Shown: positions 29,165-37,573 of the stretch, piece by piece
Numbering within the stretch: the stretch's first letter is position 1
Layout of the letters: each line of letters opens with the position of its first letter
DNA from: Tardiphaga robiniae
GTDB lineage: Bacteria; Pseudomonadota; Alphaproteobacteria; Rhizobiales; Xanthobacteraceae
Reading direction: 5' to 3'
NCBI RefSeq assembly: GCF_001618955.1
Contig: NZ_LVYV01000002.1
Coordinates: 186,001-250,000 of the forward strand
DNA: 64,000 nt
Position numbers and translations under genes: made by a program
The notes under the pieces: model-generated
The model's database searches: none
What the model was told of the DNA's origin: nothing
The model's input: the letters and a program-made list of their open reading frames with translations, nothing else

Positions 29165-29753
29165 TTAGCGGCAACCGACTCGTGAGCTGTCGACAATGAC
29201 AAAATACCGGCAGGTTGCGGCCCCCCGTATTCTCGAACGAATGCCGGGTGTCCGCCTGAAAATACAGCGAGTCGCCGGTCTCCAGCGCCAGCAGCCGGCC
29301 ATCGATATGTGCCGTGAGGCTCCCCTCCAGCAGGTAGACATACTGTTCCAGCCCGCGGCGATGGATGTCGATGTCGCTGGTCCTGCCGCCCGGCGGCAAT
29401 GTCATCGACACCCAGTCGATGCTGCGGCCCGGGATGACGGGGGACAATGCGCGGCGCGAAAAGCCCGATATCCCTTCGTTGAACGCCGTTTGCAGGTTCC
29501 TGGGAACGTGAATGATCGTGCGGTCTGGAGCCGGGGCAGCATCAGGAAGCGCGACACCGAGCGCGCGGGCGAGCTTCCCGAATAACGCCACCGACGGCAC
29601 GGTTTCCGATCGCTCGATCTTCGAGATCATCGATCGGCTGACGCCCGATCGCTCTGAAAGCTGCTGCAGGGAGAGCCTGCGCGCCTTGCGGTGACGTTTC
29701 AGCTCAGCGCCGCCAGCCTGATATCTCGCGTCCAAGACGCCGTCCCCGGTCAT
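29165..29753 (-). pseudogene. XRE-cupin transcriptional regulator with a frameshift
   Basis: Residues about 10-65 form an XRE helix-turn-helix (LKRHRKARRLSLQQLSERSG, SRSMISKIER) and the C-terminal part is a cupin sensor domain (VYLLEGSLTAHIDGR, FQADTRHSFENTG). As read, the frame changes after ENTGG and runs on through the tRNA to 28956. Removing one base from the six-C run at 29221-29226 restores a tail CRYFVIVDSSRVGCR with a stop at 29165-29167, giving about 195 residues, the normal size of the family. This is either a recent mutation or a sequencing error. ATG 29753 is the likely start. Confidence 0.82.
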
Positions 29754-29783
29754 GTTGCCAAACGCCCGAACCACCGTTAGCGT

Positions 29784-29801
29784 TATATCCAATTGAATAT
29801 A
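29784..29801. promoter_or_regulatory. Palindromic operator candidate upstream of XRE-cupin and DUF2325 genes
   Basis: TATATCCAATTGAATATA is an 18-bp near-perfect dyad centred on CAATTG. It lies in the 64-bp gap between the divergent starts at 29753 and 29818, where an autoregulating XRE protein would bind and could also control the DUF2325 gene. Confidence 0.55.
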
Positions 29802-29817
29802 GCGAAGTGGATATCCG

Positions 29818-31068
29818 GTGTCATCCCAGTCCATCCTTCAGATCAAGCCCAGTACGTCCGCGCCGCTGCTCGGGCACAAAGGGTTAGAGGCTCTCGTCAA
29901 CATCGACCCCAAGGCCAATCGTCGCGCCAGGATCTGGGATATCTCGCCGGCACTGCACTGCTCGATCATCGGCACCTGCCTGACGGCAGCCGAGCTGCGG
30001 CAGTTCTTCGTCAGGTTCGGCGATACCGATGCGAAAACGATCACGGATCACGCGATTCATAGCCGCGGCGTTCGCGCGGCCGGGCAGCACGATGTGGCGG
30101 GCAAGATGCTGCACAAGCTGCTGGACAATCGTCATGAGACGACGGTCAAGCGGTTCTCGAACGCACGGACGACGGCTGAGGTGCGTGAGCTTTGGCTCAA
30201 GGCTTTCGACGAGGGCGTCATTCCGAGCGCCTATTGGGCGGTCCTGACGCATCCGGCAACGGACCGTCCGTTGATCGAGGAGGCTTTCGGCCAGGTGCAT
30301 ATGCTGTCGCATATGGTCGGCTCGTCGAACCGGATGGACATCGCCCGGCTGCGTGATCTCGAACGCGAGATCGGCGAGCGTGATGCGAAGCTCGCGCGTC
30401 AGGAAGCGCGTTTGGCAGCGGGGGCGTCGGATCGCTCCGAACTTCTCCGCCGCATCGAAACGCTTGAGGCTGAAAACAGGAGGCTGGTGTTCACCGAACA
30501 GATGATCGCGACATCGAGCGGCGGCCCCGACGCGGCCGCCTTGCTCCTGCGGATCGATACCGAGAAGGCGCACGCGACCAGACTGGCCGGTCGCGTCGGC
30601 GAATTGGAAGAGCAGCTGCAGGCTGCGCGAAAATTTGCGGCAAATCTGCACAAGCAGAACAACCAGCTCGAGAGCGAACTCGCGGCGGTCGAGGCTACGC
30701 TGCAAGTCGACGTCCGGAATGAGGACGAAGTCTCGTCGATCGCGGACGAATTGAACGGCCTTACATTGCTCTATGTCGGTGGTCGCCCCGGCTTGATCGA
30801 GCAGCTGAAAGTGCAGTGCGCCAAGCGTGGCGCAACGCTTCTGGCTCATGACGGCGGCATCGAGGAAAATTCGGCAGCGTTGCCTGGCCTGATCAGCCGC
30901 GCCGATGTCGCTTTTTTCCCGGTCGATTGCGTCAGCCATCATGCGGCAGGGCAGGTCAAGAAGCTGTGCCGCGATCATGGCAAGCCATTCGTTCCGCTGC
31001 GCGCCGCGAGTGTGGCGAGCTTCATCTCGGCAGTCGGCGACCGCAGTCGATTTTCACTTATCAAGTAG
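29818..31068 (+). CDS. DUF2325 domain protein
   Basis: This 416-residue protein has an N-terminal region with HCSIIGTCLTAAELRQFF (about 48-65), a long coiled coil (about 175-310, rich in Glu, Arg, Leu and Ala) and a C-terminal DUF2325 Rossmann-like domain (about 318-410, LLYVGGRPGLIEQLK). The two cysteines of the N-terminal motif could bind metal or a cofactor. The GTG start at 29818 is the first in frame after the palindromic operator. Function is unknown. It is divergent from the XRE-cupin gene, which may regulate it. Confidence 0.82.
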   Translation: MSSQSILQIKPSTSAPLLGHKGLEALVNIDPKANRRARIWDISPALHCSIIGTCLTAAELRQFFVRFGDTDAKTITDHAIHSRGVRAAGQHDVAGKMLHKLLDNRHETTVKRFSNARTTAEVRELWLKAFDEGVIPSAYWAVLTHPATDRPLIEEAFGQVHMLSHMVGSSNRMDIARLRDLEREIGERDAKLARQEARLAAGASDRSELLRRIETLEAENRRLVFTEQMIATSSGGPDAAALLLRIDTEKAHATRLAGRVGELEEQLQAARKFAANLHKQNNQLESELAAVEATLQVDVRNEDEVSSIADELNGLTLLYVGGRPGLIEQLKVQCAKRGATLLAHDGGIEENSAALPGLISRADVAFFPVDCVSHHAAGQVKKLCRDHGKPFVPLRAASVASFISAVGDRSRFSLIK

Positions 31069-31106
31069 CGAAGAGGCCATGGGCGTTTGCGGCTGAGGGG
31101 CTGAAA

Positions 31107-31343
31107 CGCATCGCGTCCGGCAAACCGATGCAGCACGGCTTTGTCGAAAGCTTCAACGGCAGACTGCGTGCCGAGTGTTTGAACGAGCACCTATTCGACA
31201 ATCTCAACGAGGCTCGCCAGATCATCGAGGAGTGGAGGATCGACTACAACACCAACCGACCGCACACGAGCCTCAACGGGATCAAATCAACTGAGTTTGC
31301 AACCCGCACCAACAGGGGCCAAACCCAGAACAGAATCTCCTGA
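31107..31343 (+). mobile_element. IS3-family transposase remnant (OrfB C-terminus)
   Basis: Only the last part of the DDE integrase core is present: KPMQHGFVESFNGRLRAECL with the third catalytic Glu, then EEWRIDYNTNRPHTSLNG. The two catalytic Asp residues, OrfA and the left end are missing. The fragment directly follows the DUF2325 gene, in line with an old insertion and deletion at the junction with the low-GC genes downstream. Confidence 0.85.
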
Positions 31344-31460
31344 TAAACAAGGGCGTATCGGGGAGCAGGTCATAATGGCTCGATAAAAAGATTGATTCTT
31401 CAATCATCGTCGATCAATCAGGGATTCGTTTCCAGATACGGACTAAGCGCGGATCTCTAG

Positions 31461-32558
31461 ATGATGAACATCTTGGCACGACAACGAGCGCGTATCTCAC
31501 CGTCCGCTAAGGGCGGAGCGCCCGCTCCTATGCTTTTGTTTGCAGCTTCAGCCCTTTCCTGCGCGATCTTCGTCGCAGATACCATTACGCAGCTAGAAAT
31601 TGCGATTGCTGTCATGTACGTGGCGGTCATACTTATAGTTGTTCGTATCTTAGAACGCCCAGGCGTCTTGTTGGTTACTTTAGTTTGTGTGACGCTAACG
31701 ATAGTAAGCTACTTCATTTCCCGAGAAGATAGTACCAGAAGCACAGGTTTCATTAATTGCGTGATTAGCATCGCAGCGATTGTTGCCTCGACCTATCTTG
31801 CTCTTCAAAATCGCTCTGCTCAAACGGCTTTGCATCAAGCGCAGACAAATCTCGCGCATGCGAACCGCGTGACCACTATGGGTGAACTCACTGCAGCGAT
31901 AGTTCACGAAGTGAATCAGCCTATTGCAGGTGTAGTCGCCAATGCTGAAGCCGCCATGCGGTGGCTGGAGGCTAAGTCACCAGATCTCACAGAGATACAG
32001 CAAGCCCTTGAGGCTATCGTCGAGGACGGGAAGCGAACAAGCGACATCGTTAGCAGAATTAGGGCACTGTTTAAAAATACGCCGCCGCATAGCGAGATAG
32101 TCGATATAAATGAAATTGTCATCGACGTGATCGATCTAATGCGGCCCCAAATGCAGCGCGCGAATGTGGTGGTGAAAACCGAGTTCGATTCCGATTTTTT
32201 GTCAGTTGCCGGTGACCGAGTCCAGCTGCAGCAGGTTATCCTAAACCTTATCCTGAATGCGGTGGAGGCAATGGCCAACGTTAACAACGATCGACTACTT
32301 TACATCGGAGCCAAAAAGGCCGGTGCTGGAGGCGTTCTTGTTGAGGTGACTGACCTCGGAAGTGGATTGTCGACCAATGTATTGGATCAGCTATTTGACG
32401 CATTCTACACGACAAAACCAAGTGGGATGGGAATGGGGTTGTCGATCTGTCGAACGATCGTCATGGCGCACGGTGGCCGAATCTGGGCGGAGCCCAATGA
32501 TGGGGGCGGCGCCACCTTTCGGTTCCTTCTCCCTAAGCCTGCGGAGCTAGTTTCGTGA
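31461..32558 (+). CDS. Membrane sensor histidine kinase
   Basis: The kinase has 365 residues, with four hydrophobic segments in the first 115 residues, a short coiled linker, HisKA with phospho-acceptor His149 in IVHEVNQPIAG, and a HATPase domain (NLILNAVEAM as N box, DLGSGLS as G1, GMGMGLSICR as G2). The HEVNQP form is typical of kinases that partner FixJ-type regulators. No PAS domain is seen, so signals are sensed in or near the membrane. Its base composition is clearly more AT-rich than neighbouring genes, which suggests transfer. Confidence 0.92.
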   Translation: MMNILARQRARISPSAKGGAPAPMLLFAASALSCAIFVADTITQLEIAIAVMYVAVILIVVRILERPGVLLVTLVCVTLTIVSYFISREDSTRSTGFINCVISIAAIVASTYLALQNRSAQTALHQAQTNLAHANRVTTMGELTAAIVHEVNQPIAGVVANAEAAMRWLEAKSPDLTEIQQALEAIVEDGKRTSDIVSRIRALFKNTPPHSEIVDINEIVIDVIDLMRPQMQRANVVVKTEFDSDFLSVAGDRVQLQQVILNLILNAVEAMANVNNDRLLYIGAKKAGAGGVLVEVTDLGSGLSTNVLDQLFDAFYTTKPSGMGMGLSICRTIVMAHGGRIWAEPNDGGGATFRFLLPKPAELVS

Positions 32559-33202
32559 CGGCTGATGCGACAACGTTGCGTGCGTCTACTGACAAAGGTC
32601 TCGTTTTTATTGTTGATGACGATGTGGCTGTACGAAGGGGTTTGAGAAATCTGTTCAAATCTGCCGGGTTTAACGTTGAAGCGTTCGGGTCTGCGGCAGA
32701 AATGGCGCAGAGCTCACAATCCGACTTTGCCAACTGTCTGGTATTGGATGTGAGGTTGCCGATCTTGGACGGCATTGAGATTCAGAAAGATCTTGCTCAG
32801 TCTAATCGCCAGATTCCGATAATCTTTATCACCGGGCATGCCGACGTTCCCACCACGATCCAGGCAATGAAGGGTGGGGCGGTCGATTTTTTTACAAAGC
32901 CAGTAGACGGTCGCGCAATTCTCTCTGCCGTTGCGGCTGCAGTCGGTCGCGATAAGCGCCGACGTGAGGCGGAGGGGGTTGAAACGACCTTGCTCGCGAT
33001 GTTCAGCGCACTGACGCCACGTGAAAGGGAGGTTATGACCCTGGTGACGTCGGGGCTGATGAACAAGCAGGTCGCTGCTGAATTGGGCCTACGCGAAATA
33101 ACGGTTAAGATTCACCGTGGCAACATCATGAAAAAAATGAAAGCCAAATCGCTTCCCGATCTGGTTCGGATTGCTGACGCGATCTCTCTCATCCGCACCT
33201 GA
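32555..33202 (+). CDS. FixJ-family response regulator
   Basis: The receiver domain (residues 16-130) has the acidic pocket VDDD (20-23), phospho-acceptor Asp65 in CLVLDVRLP and Lys in FFTKPVDG. A LuxR/FixJ-type helix-turn-helix follows (about 150-205, TPREREVMTLV, NKQVAAELGL). The GTG start overlaps the kinase stop by four bases, so the pair is coupled. It activates transcription when phosphorylated. Targets may be the porin and ABC genes downstream, an inference from proximity. Confidence 0.93.
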   Translation: MTADATTLRASTDKGLVFIVDDDVAVRRGLRNLFKSAGFNVEAFGSAAEMAQSSQSDFANCLVLDVRLPILDGIEIQKDLAQSNRQIPIIFITGHADVPTTIQAMKGGAVDFFTKPVDGRAILSAVAAAVGRDKRRREAEGVETTLLAMFSALTPREREVMTLVTSGLMNKQVAAELGLREITVKIHRGNIMKKMKAKSLPDLVRIADAISLIRT

Positions 33203-33300
33203 GCTGCCCACTACAAACCTATGTATGTGTTGTGGAGAGCATCGAGCTGGCACAAGTTCAAGGCACGACGTAAATCTCCCGGCCCTCGAAAGGCAGCGAC

Positions 33301-33705
33301 TTGTCCAAACTCCCCGTGATCTCGATCGTTGACGACGATAAGTCTGTCCGAAGAGCCACGGATAGGTTGGTTCGGTCGCTCGGATTCATAGCCTATACAT
33401 TCTCCTCCGCTGACGAGTTCCTGGCGTCCCCGTATGTCAGCCATACGTCGTGCCTTATCATCGACGTTCGGATGCCAGGTATGACGGGACTACAACTGCA
33501 GTCAGTGTTGCTCGCCAAGGGAATCAATACGCCAATTATCTTTATTACCGCCTTCCCAGAGGAAGGCGATCGCGCGGCGGCCTTCGAAGCAGGGGCCGCT
33601 GACTTCTTGACTAAGCCCTTCGATGGCAAAATCATGATTCGCTCACTTGCTGCGGCGCTCAAGGGGCGCACCGTCGAAACGACGGCACGATCCTGCGATC
33701 CTTGA
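33301..33705 (+). CDS. Single-domain response regulator (receiver only)
   Basis: This 134-residue protein consists of one receiver domain with the acidic pocket VDDD, phospho-acceptor Asp55 in CLIIDVRMPG and Lys in LTKPFDG, and has no output domain. The TTG at 33301 is used, with AAGG about ten bases before it. Lying 98 bases after the FixJ-type regulator, it may compete for phosphate from the same kinase or relay it elsewhere. Confidence 0.88.
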   Translation: MSKLPVISIVDDDKSVRRATDRLVRSLGFIAYTFSSADEFLASPYVSHTSCLIIDVRMPGMTGLQLQSVLLAKGINTPIIFITAFPEEGDRAAAFEAGAADFLTKPFDGKIMIRSLAAALKGRTVETTARSCDP

Positions 33706-33826
33706 TTGCGTGACCGAAAGGTTTCGAGAGGCGCTCTCGGTCGAGGAACCGACCTCAAGGACAACCAAATTTAGATAAGCTGACTCACTGGGTTCGCCGC
33801 GGGAGTCATTCGCGGAGCGAGCAACC

Positions 33827-35812
33827 ATGCGTAGATCGGCCATCGTACTTCTATCGGTATTCTTACCAGATCTTCCTGCATACGCTGCAGACTTGGCAAC
33901 AAAGGCCCAGGCTAAGAGCTTCGCTGCGATTTTCAATTGGACGGGCTTCTATATCGGCGGGCATGCCGGCTACGGCGGCGGCAGCTTCGGACCGGGCACG
34001 AACCCGCTTCCGGAGCAGGGAGTGTTTTTCCCACACAGCCTGACCGGCCTCACTGGCGGCTATCAGGCTGGCTACAACATTCAACTGTCCAACAACGTCG
34101 TCCTTGGCGCCGAGACCGATATATCGTTCACCAGTACGCTCGATCGCCCTCGGCTTACTCCGGCTCCGTTCAACACAACGTTCGACACGTTCGGGACGGT
34201 CCGGGGCCGGATCGGCTACGCTTTCGGGACGTTGCTTCCCTACGTGACCACGGGGGCAGCCTGGGCGCGGACCCGCATCGATATCAACGGCGATGACGGT
34301 GAGCCTGTCGGCTCGCGAGCACGCAGCCATCTCGGCTGGGTCGCCGGCGCAGGCGTCGAGGTTTCGATGGGCGGCAACTGGACAGGAAAAATCGAGTATA
34401 ACTATATCGATCTGGGCAGCCGGACCTATAATTTGAACGACGTCGGACTGCCGAGCGTGCGCGTCGATCCGGATATTCATACGGTCAAGTTCGGCGTGAA
34501 CTACCGGCTTTGGGACGTTCCACCCTGGACGCCATCGAACGATTTCGCAGTCAGGCGACCGGCTATTCCTGAGTCGCCCGACTGGAACATTCACGCCCAG
34601 ACCACGCTCATCCCGCAGGGCTATCCAAGCTTCCGCTCGCCCTATCAGGGAGCCAACAGTCTGCCTGGAGCCGGCCGCGTCCGTGAGACCTGGACAGTCG
34701 GCGCTTTTCTCGGGTGGCGCCTGTGGGACGGCGGCGAATTCTATTTTGGTCCAGAGCTGGCGCAAGGTTTCGGCATCGGCGGGACGCTCGGCCTGGCAGG
34801 ATTCTCGAACGGAGAGGCGCAAAAGGGCGGCGCGGAATACCCGAAATTCCGCGCGCAGCGCTATTATTTCCGTCAGACGTTCGGTCTCGGCGGCGAGCAG
34901 GAGGACGTCGCCGATGCAGCCAACCAACTGCCGGGGAAGCGTGACATTGACCGCGTCACCGTCACCGTCGGGCGGTTTGCCGTCGGAGATTTCTTCGACG
35001 GCAACTCCTATGCGAAGGACCCGCGCCTCGATTTCATGAACTGGGCGATGTGGTCGTCCGCCGCATATGATTTCCCGGCCGATCTGCCCGGCTTTACGCG
35101 GGGCGCAATCGTCGAACTGAATCGCAAGGATTGGGCGGTACGCGCCGGCTTCTTTCAGGTTCCGTCCCAGCCGAACAGTGACGTACTGACCTTCAAGACG
35201 GGCGGCGTCGTGCTCGAACTGGAAGAACGATACGCGATCCTCGAACAGCCGGGAAAACTCCGCCTTGGCGCCTTTGCGAACCGAGGCAATACCGGCAACT
35301 ACCGCCGGGCGATTGGCATCGGAGCGTCGGACACGACGCTCGACATCAACGATGTCATGGCGAGTATCCGACGCGACAACCTCAAATACGGCTTCTACGT
35401 CAACGCGGAGCAGCAGGTCGCCCGGGATATTGGCGTGTTTGCTCGTGCAAGCTGGAACGATGGCCAGAACGAAATTCTGTCATTCACCGATATCGACCGA
35501 AGCCTCTCCGCTGGTCTGTCAATCAAGGGCAGCTATTGGGGACGCGCCAACGACACGATCGGTGTCGGCGGAGCCATCAACGGCCTCTCCGACTCTCACC
35601 GCGACTTTCTGGCTGCAGGCGGCAAGGGTCTGTTGATCGGTGACGGCCAGATCAATTACCGCCCGGAGCGGATTCTGGAGACTTATTACGCCTATTCGAT
35701 CGACAAGAATTTCACGCTGACGGCCGATTATCAGCTGATCACAAATCCCGCCTATAACGCCGACCGGGGACCGGTCTCCATCTTTTCGGGCCGGCTTCAC
35801 GGCGAGTTCTGA
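33827..35812 (+). CDS. Outer-membrane double-barrel protein: Omp25-like plus OprB-type porin
   Basis: This 661-residue protein starts with a signal peptide (about 1-20). Residues about 36-230 match the small opacity/Omp25/RopB barrel (NWTGFYIGGHAGYGGG, GGYQAGYN, GAETDISF, KIEYNYIDLG, VKFGVNYRL). Residues about 250-661 resemble a carbohydrate-selective OprB porin (GDFFDGNSYAKDPRLDFMNW, INYRPERILETYYAY). Two barrels in one chain are unusual. The ABC permease gene follows 14 bases downstream, so it probably passes the same solute. Confidence 0.85.
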   Translation: MRRSAIVLLSVFLPDLPAYAADLATKAQAKSFAAIFNWTGFYIGGHAGYGGGSFGPGTNPLPEQGVFFPHSLTGLTGGYQAGYNIQLSNNVVLGAETDISFTSTLDRPRLTPAPFNTTFDTFGTVRGRIGYAFGTLLPYVTTGAAWARTRIDINGDDGEPVGSRARSHLGWVAGAGVEVSMGGNWTGKIEYNYIDLGSRTYNLNDVGLPSVRVDPDIHTVKFGVNYRLWDVPPWTPSNDFAVRRPAIPESPDWNIHAQTTLIPQGYPSFRSPYQGANSLPGAGRVRETWTVGAFLGWRLWDGGEFYFGPELAQGFGIGGTLGLAGFSNGEAQKGGAEYPKFRAQRYYFRQTFGLGGEQEDVADAANQLPGKRDIDRVTVTVGRFAVGDFFDGNSYAKDPRLDFMNWAMWSSAAYDFPADLPGFTRGAIVELNRKDWAVRAGFFQVPSQPNSDVLTFKTGGVVLELEERYAILEQPGKLRLGAFANRGNTGNYRRAIGIGASDTTLDINDVMASIRRDNLKYGFYVNAEQQVARDIGVFARASWNDGQNEILSFTDIDRSLSAGLSIKGSYWGRANDTIGVGGAINGLSDSHRDFLAAGGKGLLIGDGQINYRPERILETYYAYSIDKNFTLTADYQLITNPAYNADRGPVSIFSGRLHGEF

Positions 35813-35826
35813 ACAGGGCGGCATTC

Positions 35827-37560
35827 ATGGCAATTCAACACACTCGCCCAGCCGCGTTGGGGCAAGCGCTGCGGCCCAACATCTGGGACCTCGTGGCCCT
35901 GATTCTTGTCATCGGTGCACTGGTGTTGATCGTCTACGGCGGAGAGCAGACCGCCGGGCCGTTGTCTGCGCTCGACGTTGCGCCTGTGTCGCTCGACCCC
36001 ACCAATCTGCCTTTCTATGCGCTCCGGACAACCATGCGGATGCTGCTGGCCATCGTCTGCTCGATCATCTTCACCTTCATCTATGCCGCCTTGGCCGCCA
36101 AGAGCCGCCGGGCGGAGATGGTTCTGATCCCGCTGCTCGACATCCTTCAGTCAGTGCCGATCCTCGGCTTCCTGACCTTCACCGTCGTATTCTTCATGAA
36201 TCTCTTTCCGGGACGTGTGTTTGGCGCCGAGCTTGCGTGCGTGTTCGCGATCTTTACCAGCCAGGCCTGGAACATGACCTTCAGCATGTACCAGTCGATG
36301 CGCAACGTCCCGAAGGATCTGGAAGAGGCCTCTCAGAGCTTTCACCTCAGCGGATGGCAGCGGTTTTGGCGGCTGGATGTGCCGTTCGCGATGCCGGGTC
36401 TGATCTGGAATACGATGATGTCGATGTCCGGCGGCTGGTTCTTCGTAGTCGCTTCTGAAGCCATCACGGTTGGGGATACCACCGTGACATTGCCCGGCAT
36501 TGGCTCCTATGTGGCGTTGGCAATCAAGGAGCAAAACCTTCCCGCAATCGGCTACGCCATCCTCGCGATGTTTCTGGTCATTCTCGCCTACGATCAGTTG
36601 CTGTTTCGTCCTGTCGTTGCGTGGGCCGACAAATTCCGGTTCGAGCAAACCGCTTCGGCGACCGAACCGTCATCCTGGATGCTCGATCTGTTTCGCCGAA
36701 CCCGGGCACTGCGGGCCTTGTCCTACCCGTTCACGGCCTTGAACAAGGCCGTCTCGAACCTGCACATCGCGCTTCCGAAAAATCTGCGGGTTTCGACGCG
36801 ACGGGGGCCACCATCCCGCATTGCCGATGCGCTCTGGCTCGGATTGATCGTGGCAGGCACGGCTTTTGCGGCCTGGAAGGTCTATGAATATCTGTCGGCG
36901 ACGTTGAGCGTCTCGGACGTGTTCAGCGCGGTTGGATATGGTTTCATCACGTTGGCACGGGTCGTCGTTCTGATTGCGCTGGCCTCGCTGATCTGGGTTC
37001 CGGTCGGCGTCTGGATCGGGCTTCGTCCGAAACTTTCCGAACGGATTCAGCCGCTCGCACAGTTCCTGGCGGCGTTTCCCGCAAATCTGGCGTTTCCCGT
37101 CTTCGTGGTCCTCATCGTGCGCTATGGGTTGAATGCGAACGTCTGGCTCAGCCCGCTGATGATCCTCGGTACCCAGTGGTATATCCTGTTCAACGTCATC
37201 GCGGGCGCCAGCGCGTTCCCGAGCGACCTCAAGGAAGCAGCCAGCAGCTTCCATCTCAAGGGATGGCGATGGTGGACCAAGGTCATACTGCCGGGCATCT
37301 TTCCGTATTACATCACGGGGGCGATCACCGCCTCCGGCGGCTCCTGGAACGCCTCCATCGTGGCCGAGGTCGCGAGCTGGGGTGACACCCACCTGACGGC
37401 GACGGGGCTTGGCGCTTACATTGCAACTGCGACAGAAGCCGGCGATTTCCCTCGGGTGGTGCTTGGTATCGCGATCATGTGCATTCTGGTGACGCTCTTT
37501 AACCGGCTGCTCTGGAGGCCACTCTATGCCTTCGGCGAGCGCCGCCTTCGGCTCGGGTAA
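35827..37560 (+). CDS. ABC transporter permease, NitT/TauT type, two fused permease domains
   Basis: Two binding-protein-dependent permease modules are joined in one chain of 577 residues (about 60-270 and 360-570). Each has its own coupling loop: DLEEASQSFHLSGWQRF and DLKEAASSFHLKGWRWW. Fused NitT/TauT-like permeases occur with nitrate, sulfonate and unknown substrates. No substrate-binding protein is encoded nearby. Confidence 0.92.
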   Translation: MAIQHTRPAALGQALRPNIWDLVALILVIGALVLIVYGGEQTAGPLSALDVAPVSLDPTNLPFYALRTTMRMLLAIVCSIIFTFIYAALAAKSRRAEMVLIPLLDILQSVPILGFLTFTVVFFMNLFPGRVFGAELACVFAIFTSQAWNMTFSMYQSMRNVPKDLEEASQSFHLSGWQRFWRLDVPFAMPGLIWNTMMSMSGGWFFVVASEAITVGDTTVTLPGIGSYVALAIKEQNLPAIGYAILAMFLVILAYDQLLFRPVVAWADKFRFEQTASATEPSSWMLDLFRRTRALRALSYPFTALNKAVSNLHIALPKNLRVSTRRGPPSRIADALWLGLIVAGTAFAAWKVYEYLSATLSVSDVFSAVGYGFITLARVVVLIALASLIWVPVGVWIGLRPKLSERIQPLAQFLAAFPANLAFPVFVVLIVRYGLNANVWLSPLMILGTQWYILFNVIAGASAFPSDLKEAASSFHLKGWRWWTKVILPGIFPYYITGAITASGGSWNASIVAEVASWGDTHLTATGLGAYIATATEAGDFPRVVLGIAIMCILVTLFNRLLWRPLYAFGERRLRLG

Positions 37561-37573
37561 TCAGGAATAGCTC

